Origin: an uncultured Lachnospiraceae bacterium
Lineage (GTDB): Bacteria; Bacillota_A; Clostridia; Lachnospirales; Lachnospiraceae
Length of the DNA stretch: 9,727 bases
NCBI GenBank assembly: GCA_947178085.1
Contig: CAMWWS010000079.1
Span: 1-9,727 of the forward strand
Direction: 5' to 3'
The notes under the pieces are model-generated. The model had not been told where the DNA came from. It made no database searches and saw only the letters and a program-made list of their open reading frames with translations. Below, in pieces: positions 5,954-9,727 of this stretch. Position 1 is the stretch's first letter; each line of letters starts with the position of its first letter. The position numbers were made by a program, and so were the translations under genes.

Positions 5954-7264
5954 CTATTTTTCCATTTTCCAGAAGCATGCACTGTACGGTGCCAGCTCGC
6001 TTCCGCCGCCGAAATCATGCGTCTTTCCGGTGATCAAATCAACTGCTAAGCCGCAGCCTGCATCAAAATGCGCCGTATAGCTCTCACTGTCCGCATTAAT
6101 TGCCACCATGACACGCTCGTCATCCGTCTTTCTCTCAAATATACACTGCTTATTAGTCAGTACCACTGAACGGAATGTGCCATAATTTAGAGCTTTAGAA
6201 TTCTTCTTAGCCTCCGCAAGCGCACTTATAAAGTCGCACAGTTCATTCCACTCCGGTTCATCGAAGCAGGCGCGCAGCGCCGGATCTCCCTCACTCTTGT
6301 TTGCTTTGGCTCCCCATTCACTACCGTAGTAGACAATCGGAATTCCCGGCATACCAAAGCAGAGCGCATATATGAGCGGCAGATGCTTTTCATTTGTCAA
6401 AATACTTGCCACTCTCGTCACATCATGGTTATCCACAAAGGATAGCAGATGTTTTCCCCTGTACAATGTCCAATTCTCCGGTCCGAACTGCCTGAGAAGG
6501 GAATGGACGATTTCAAACATATTCATACTGTTAAAGCTGGAATACAAGCCCTTATAGCATTCATAATTCGTGACAGAATGAAGCATTTCATCATTCATCC
6601 ACTGGTTATAATCTCCGTGAAGCGTTTCCCCAAGCAGATAAAAATCAGGTTTCAAACCATTACAGAAGCCGCGTAGTCTGCGCAGAAAATCACGATCCAG
6701 ACAATAAGCCACATCCAGACGCAGCCCGTCGATATCGAACTCTTCCACCCAACCCTTAATACTGTCGAAGATATGGGAAATAACATCTTCATGCCTTAAA
6801 TTAAGCTTCACTAAATCATAGTGACCTTCCCATCCCTCATACCAAAGACCGTCATTATAATTGGAATTACCGTCAAAATTGATATGGAACCAATCCTTAT
6901 AAGGAGAATCCCAGCGCTTCTGCAGCACATCCTGAAAAGCCCAGAAGCCTCTGCCTACATGGTTGAATACACCGTCCAGAATGACTTTTATCCCGTTATC
7001 GTGCAGGTTCTTGCAGACAGCCGCGAAGTCCTCATTACTTCCGAGACGGCAGTCTATTTTACGATAATCCCTCGTATTGTATCCATGTGTATCGGATTCA
7101 AAAACCGGGGAAAAATAAATTGCATTGATTCCCAGCTTTTTCATATGGGGAATCCAATCGTTCACTTTCAAAATCCTGGACTCTGATACTCCGTCATTCT
7201 CAAACGGCGCTCCGCAGAATCCTAAAGGGTATATCTGATAAAAAACACTTTCATATGCCCACAT
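5954..7264 (-). CDS. GH13 alpha-amylase-family enzyme, cytoplasmic (neopullulanase/cyclomaltodextrinase-like)
   Basis: A 436-residue enzyme that hydrolyses or transfers alpha-glucosidic bonds in maltodextrins or related glucans. Seen, numbering from the ATG at 7264: conserved region I DGVFNH (97-102), region II GLRLDVAY with nucleophile D184, region III LLGETLHGD with acid/base E213, and region IV FVDNHD with D281. The catalytic triad is therefore complete. A segment LVKLN resembles the MPKLN motif of neopullulanase and cyclomaltodextrinase relatives, but the N-terminal CBM34-type domain of that group is absent; the barrel begins almost at residue 1. A small beta domain follows the barrel. 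There is no signal peptide. I chose ATG 7264 because AGGA lies 7 bases upstream; a TTG at 7294 in the same frame has no ribosome site and falls in a hairpin. It has its own promoter, which shares an operator-like palindrome with the GH2 gene. Exact specificity is not determined. Confidence 0.88.
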   Translation of the reverse strand: MWAYESVFYQIYPLGFCGAPFENDGVSESRILKVNDWIPHMKKLGINAIYFSPVFESDTHGYNTRDYRKIDCRLGSNEDFAAVCKNLHDNGIKVILDGVFNHVGRGFWAFQDVLQKRWDSPYKDWFHINFDGNSNYNDGLWYEGWEGHYDLVKLNLRHEDVISHIFDSIKGWVEEFDIDGLRLDVAYCLDRDFLRRLRGFCNGLKPDFYLLGETLHGDYNQWMNDEMLHSVTNYECYKGLYSSFNSMNMFEIVHSLLRQFGPENWTLYRGKHLLSFVDNHDVTRVASILTNEKHLPLIYALCFGMPGIPIVYYGSEWGAKANKSEGDPALRACFDEPEWNELCDFISALAEAKKNSKALNYGTFRSVVLTNKQCIFERKTDDERVMVAINADSESYTAHFDAGCGLAVDLITGKTHDFGGGSELAPYSACFWKMEK

Positions 7265-7293
7265 TCTTATGTCCTCGCTTTCACATAGTTCCA

Positions 7294-7318
7294 ATAAGAA
7301 TTACGAAGTAATTCTTAT
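7294..7318. repeat. 25-bp perfect inverted repeat in the amylase leader
   Basis: ATAAGAATTAC and GTAATTCTTAT are perfect 11-base arms around a 3-base loop. It lies about 19 bases upstream of the amylase ribosome site, directly next to the operator-like palindrome at 7319-7342. It would be fully transcribed, so it can act as a 5' RNA stem-loop; as DNA it could be a second binding site. There is no T run, so it is not a terminator. Confidence 0.75.
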
Positions 7319-7342
7319 AGCTAAGGCTGCTAAGCCTTAGCT
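7319..7342. promoter_or_regulatory. Palindromic operator of the amylase-family gene
   Basis: AGCTAAGGCT and AGCCTTAGCT are perfect 10-base arms around 4 bases. On the minus strand its 20-bp core (7340-7321) begins 3 bases (AAG) after the -10 box. It matches the palindrome at the GH2 promoter at 15 of 20 positions, with identical spacing. Only part of it would be transcribed, which favours a DNA-binding site over an RNA hairpin. The regulator is not in evidence. Confidence 0.65.
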
Positions 7343-7343
7343 T

Positions 7344-7372
7344 ATTATACTATCCGAACCTTTTTAATGCAA
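7344..7372 (-). promoter_or_regulatory. Promoter of the amylase-family gene
   Basis: On the minus strand, TTGCAT (7372-7367), a 17-base spacer and perfect TATAAT (7349-7344). The predicted transcript start near 7337 lies inside the operator-like palindrome. The untranslated leader is about 73 nt. Confidence 0.75.
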
Positions 7373-7425
7373 CCGGTTTTGCTCAATTATACAGTAACGG
7401 CTCTATAACCGGCTTATCGTCAAAC

Positions 7426-7437
7426 AGGCTTAAGCCT
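7426..7437. repeat. 12-bp palindrome at the GH2 stop codon
   Basis: AGGCTTAAGCCT is a perfect palindrome covering the GH2 stop codon. It shares AGGCTTA with the amylase operator. It lacks a T run, so it is not a standard terminator, and no convincing terminator for the GH2 gene is seen before the amylase promoter. It may be coincidence. Confidence 0.3.
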
Positions 7438-9211
7438 CTCTGTCTTTAAGCTCAAGATAGAATTTCTGCAAAATTTCAAACGCCATCTTCTTATAAGACT
7501 TATCCGGTGAACACAATCCTTTACGATTGTAGTAGTTCTGAATACAGCTGGTTCTTCTCGGACATCTGAAATCATACAATATCCAGGGAGTCATTCCTTT
7601 TATATAATCAATTTTCCGTAATTCTGCAATCTGCCGCTCATACACATAAGCCTGACACTCCTCTGTTCCCTTGTCTGTTATAGTTCCATGATGTCCGCCG
7701 AGAGCATCTGCACCAAATTCCGTAATAATAACAGGTTTTTGCGGTCTGCTGTTTGCCATAAGCTGCGGAAGTTTTTCAAAATCCGGAGTATACCAGCCGC
7801 AATACTCGTTAATTCCTATTACATCCAGATACTCAGCCAGACGGTCCGCAATTATGTTTTTCTCACCATCAACCAGACATGCCGCAGACACAAGACGATT
7901 TCCGCCTTCCTCATGCGCACACTGTGCAAGCCTTCCCATAAACTGAAGTCTGTCATCCGTATCCGCATTTTCATTTCCAACTGACCAAATAATAACGCTT
8001 GCTCTGTTCCAGTCACGCTTCATCAATTCCCTAAGCTGGTTCTGCGCATCTTCATAAGTTTCCTCCCTGTCAAAGCGAATCGCCCAATACACAGGAATTT
8101 CCTCCCATAAAAGGATTCCCTTCTCATCCGCTAACCTTGCCATTCTTTCACTATGCGGATAATGTGCAATACGCATGAAATTGCAGCCCAGCTCCTGTGC
8201 AAGCAATATATTTTCCAGCCTTTCCTCATCAGTAAGAGCTTTACCGTTTACCGCACTATCCTCATGACAACAGATTCCTCTTAGGAAAACAGGCTTTCCG
8301 TTTAATATGATTTCTCCATGCTCCACCTTTATCTCTCTGAAACCTACTCTGTCGCAGACAAAGTCATCCATAAAAGACAGCCTAACATCATACAGTTTCG
8401 GCGAATCCGGTGACCATAACTGAGGCTTTACCTCCACTACGGCCTCTCCTGCCCCATTCTCTATGAGTATTTGTTCTTTTACTCCCAGTTCTTCTATAAC
8501 AAGCTCTGCCGCGCCGGAGCAGGGCGTTGAAAGTTTCACCATTACCTTTACTTTACTATATGTGTTGTCAGGAACCAATCCAATCTGAAAATCCTTAATA
8601 TGTACTTCAGGCAGATGTATCAGTTCAATATCTCTGTATACACCACCGTAATTAAACCAATCCGTATTTTCCGTTGGCACCTGCTCCGGTCTTCTTGTGC
8701 TGTCTACGACCAGTATGATTCGATTTTCTGCGCCAATAGAATCCGTCATGTCAAAATAACACGGTGTGGAACCGCCTCTATGCATTCCGATATAGTCCCC
8801 ATTCAGGAAAACCCTGCACAGATAATTTGCCGCTCCGATTTTTAATATAATCCTCTCGCTATCCTTTTTGCTGCACGAAAACTTTCTGGTAAAAACCATG
8901 CTTCCCTCATACAGCAAAAATTTTTCATCCACTACATTCCAACAGCACGGAAGCTGAATGGACGGCCATTGGTCAAAAGAATAATCAATCGGAAGTGTAT
9001 ATCCGTTTTCATCAAAGCGTTTCTCCTTGTACCATTGCTGTCTTAAACACGTATCATACTGGTCTATGGCATACTGCCAAGTGCCGTTTAACAATTCCCG
9101 TCTTCTTCCGGAATCAAATACCATGGTATCTGCATTTACCTGCTTTTTTTCATACTGCTCAGTGTAATCCTCTAAATGTATATCTGACATATACTTTTTG
9201 GACTTCTCCAT
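7430..9211 (-). CDS. GH2 beta-glucuronidase-like enzyme, cytoplasmic
   Basis: A 593-residue family GH2 glycosidase, most like beta-glucuronidase (603 residues in E. coli), which releases glucuronic acid from conjugates. Seen: an N-terminal jelly-roll domain (about 35-205, with [11 protein letters not shown]), an immunoglobulin-like domain (about 205-295) and a TIM barrel (about 300-593). The acid/base is E414 in WSVGNEN and the nucleophile E498 in [16 protein letters not shown] near 468-474 resembles NRYYGWY of the E. coli enzyme, and NRKG (562-565) matches the N-x-K-G motif that binds the glucuronate carboxylate. These positions agree closely with E. coli E413, E504, N566 and K568. The barrel loop before ELMKRD is about 14 residues shorter than in E. 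coli. No signal peptide is present. Start ATG 9211 has AGGAG 7 bases upstream; earlier in-frame starts do not. N-x-K-G-like sequences also occur in some GH2 beta-galactosidases, so that activity remains possible. Confidence 0.85.
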   Translation of the reverse strand: MEKSKKYMSDIHLEDYTEQYEKKQVNADTMVFDSGRRRELLNGTWQYAIDQYDTCLRQQWYKEKRFDENGYTLPIDYSFDQWPSIQLPCCWNVVDEKFLLYEGSMVFTRKFSCSKKDSERIILKIGAANYLCRVFLNGDYIGMHRGGSTPCYFDMTDSIGAENRIILVVDSTRRPEQVPTENTDWFNYGGVYRDIELIHLPEVHIKDFQIGLVPDNTYSKVKVMVKLSTPCSGAAELVIEELGVKEQILIENGAGEAVVEVKPQLWSPDSPKLYDVRLSFMDDFVCDRVGFREIKVEHGEIILNGKPVFLRGICCHEDSAVNGKALTDEERLENILLAQELGCNFMRIAHYPHSERMARLADEKGILLWEEIPVYWAIRFDREETYEDAQNQLRELMKRDWNRASVIIWSVGNENADTDDRLQFMGRLAQCAHEEGGNRLVSAACLVDGEKNIIADRLAEYLDVIGINEYCGWYTPDFEKLPQLMANSRPQKPVIITEFGADALGGHHGTITDKGTEECQAYVYERQIAELRKIDYIKGMTPWILYDFRCPRRTSCIQNYYNRKGLCSPDKSYKKMAFEILQKFYLELKDREA

Positions 9212-9284
9212 ACGCGCTCTCCTCTCCATTCCCAACTGTGCTGATATCCTTTTTGCTTAAATTATAATTAATACTATCCCAAAA

Positions 9285-9304
9285 CTTAGACTTCTAAGTC
9301 TGAG
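9285..9304. promoter_or_regulatory. Palindromic operator of the GH2 gene
   Basis: On the minus strand, CTCAGACTT and AAGTCTAAG are inverted arms around 2 bases, with one mismatched pair. It begins 3 bases (AAG) after the -10 box, the same distance as the related palindrome at the amylase promoter, and agrees with it at 15 of 20 bases. Confidence 0.65.
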
Positions 9305-9307
9305 CTT

Positions 9308-9336
9308 ATCTTAACATAAAAGCACATGTTATTCAA
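9308..9336 (-). promoter_or_regulatory. Promoter of the GH2 gene
   Basis: On the minus strand, TTGAAT (9336-9331), a 17-base spacer and TAAGAT (9313-9308). The predicted transcript start is near 9301, inside the palindrome, giving a leader of about 90 nt. A TATAAT closer to the gene (9266-9261) has no usable -35 and is the weaker candidate. Confidence 0.6.
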
Positions 9337-9437
9337 TTTATATCATTCTGAGCCACTTAAAAGTTGTATCAACATTTCTTTTTTATTCCCATTGACCAGT
9401 TCGGTTATTTTTTGTTTACGAATTAAAGTGCACAGAC

Positions 9438-9550
9438 TTTTCCACCGTTTTTATGACGATTTTGTAAGAAAATGGGTCAAAAATACAGGAGAAATCCCCC
9501 ATTTCCACAAAGTTATCCACAATCGACACAAATGTCACACGTTATACACA
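9438..9550 (+). other. DnaA-box cluster, candidate replication origin region
   Basis: Two sites fit TTATNCACA exactly: TTATCCACA (9513-9521) and TTATACACA (9542-9550). Weaker relatives are TTTTCCACC (9438-9446), ATTTCCACA (9501-9509) and ATCGACACA (9522-9530). Five CACA cores at 9506, 9518, 9527, 9536 and 9547 follow one another at 9-12 base steps on the same strand, roughly one helical turn. Very AT-rich DNA follows (9551-9660), as expected of an unwinding element. In Firmicutes this pattern is typical upstream of dnaA, which would lie just beyond the window on the plus strand. The usual divergent rpmH gene is absent; a GH2 gene occupies that side. A non-origin DnaA-binding cluster is the main alternative. 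Confidence 0.6.
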
Positions 9551-9727
9551 ACTTTTGTTATTTAAAAATCCTTTTCAGTTTTTACGAAATTTCAAACTAT
9601 CGGACTTATAATTAAATATTTTCCCGAGATTTTTTGTAATCTTCTTATTTTATAAATTGACTCTTCAGATTCAAAATTGACTACATCGTTCAAACCAAGA
9701 AAGAAATATTATGTATTTTTTTAATTC
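9551..9727. other. AT-rich gene-free right end, possible unwinding region
   Basis: No open frame with a ribosome site is seen. The stretch is dominated by A and T runs, with few GC clusters (CGG near 9601, CCCGAG near 9623). It contains the sequence AAATTGACT twice and nothing else I can assign. It reads as the spacer between a DnaA-box cluster and a gene beginning beyond the window. Confidence 0.4.
9654..9682 (+). repeat. Direct repeat AAATTGACT, two copies 20 bases apart
   Basis: Copies at 9654-9662 and 9674-9682 are identical over 9 bases and two helical turns apart. Each contains TTGACT, a -35-like sequence, but neither has a good -10 at 16-18 bases. It could be a regulator site ahead of a gene starting beyond the window. 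Confidence 0.45.

Noticed and set aside
7265..7294. TTG start giving the amylase-family protein ten more residues
   Set aside because: No ribosome site upstream, the TTG touches the 25-bp hairpin, and the ATG at 7264 has AGGA at the right distance and begins at the barrel.
7386..7391. TATAAT on the minus strand between GH2 and the amylase promoter
   Set aside because: No -35 at proper spacing and no TGN extension; the promoter at 7344-7372 fits better.
9212..9235. Upstream TTG/ATG starts for the GH2 gene
   Set aside because: The added residues are encoded by the GGAGAGGAG ribosome-site sequence itself; ATG 9211 is the natural start.
9470..9504. AAATGGG/CCCATTT inverted repeat as a terminator
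   Set aside because: Only 7 bp with a 21-base loop and no T run; it lies inside the box cluster and no gene ends there.
9326..9565. 79-codon plus-strand open frame across the DnaA-box cluster
   Set aside because: No ribosome site before its ATG, composition follows the AT-rich background, and it overlaps the GH2 promoter and the box array; not recognisable as a protein.
1..9727. CRISPR arrays, tRNA or rRNA genes, insertion sequences, phage genes
   Set aside because: No regularly spaced repeats, no cloverleaf or rRNA-like segments, and no transposase or integrase motifs were seen on either strand.

Overview
The window looks like chromosomal DNA of a low-to-moderate GC anaerobic Firmicute, most likely a gut Clostridia/Lachnospiraceae-type organism. 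The grounds are strong GGAGG-type ribosome sites, Firmicute-style promoters, a heterodimeric ABC exporter, and several cytoplasmic glycosidases of the kind common in those genomes. The taxonomic call is inference. Nothing marks the window as a plasmid, phage or insertion sequence.

Layout, left to right. (1) A minus-strand cytoplasmic GH113-like glycosidase (8-940) is divergent from a plus-strand AraC-family regulator (1163-2050); their promoters overlap back to back. (2) A minus-strand two-gene operon for a heterodimeric ABC exporter (5581 down to 2073) has its own sigma-A-type promoter at 5853-5881. Between promoter and first gene lies a leader region of about 265 nt. It holds a 30-codon leader peptide gene with a near-perfect ribosome site, a long-range element able to hide that site, and an intrinsic terminator about 50 bases before the exporter start codon. 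This is the layout of ribosome-mediated transcription attenuation, as known for Bacillus subtilis bmrB-bmrCD. (3) A minus-strand GH13 alpha-amylase-family enzyme (5954-7264) and a minus-strand GH2 beta-glucuronidase-like enzyme (7430-9211) each have their own promoter. The two promoters share a palindromic operator-like sequence at exactly the same distance from the -10 box. (4) The right end (about 9340-9727) has no convincing gene. It carries a cluster of DnaA-box-like sequences followed by very AT-rich DNA, which resembles the Firmicute replication origin upstream of dnaA. All minus-strand genes would then run away from that origin.

How the genes work together: the three glycosidases lack signal peptides and would act on imported oligosaccharides or glucuronides in the cytoplasm. 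The AraC protein probably controls the adjacent GH113 gene. The amylase and GH2 genes are probably co-controlled by a regulator, not identified here, that binds the shared palindrome. The ABC exporter is most likely a drug or toxic-compound pump induced by translation-inhibiting compounds through its leader peptide. The three most notable observations are the attenuator leader, the shared palindrome and the origin-like right end.
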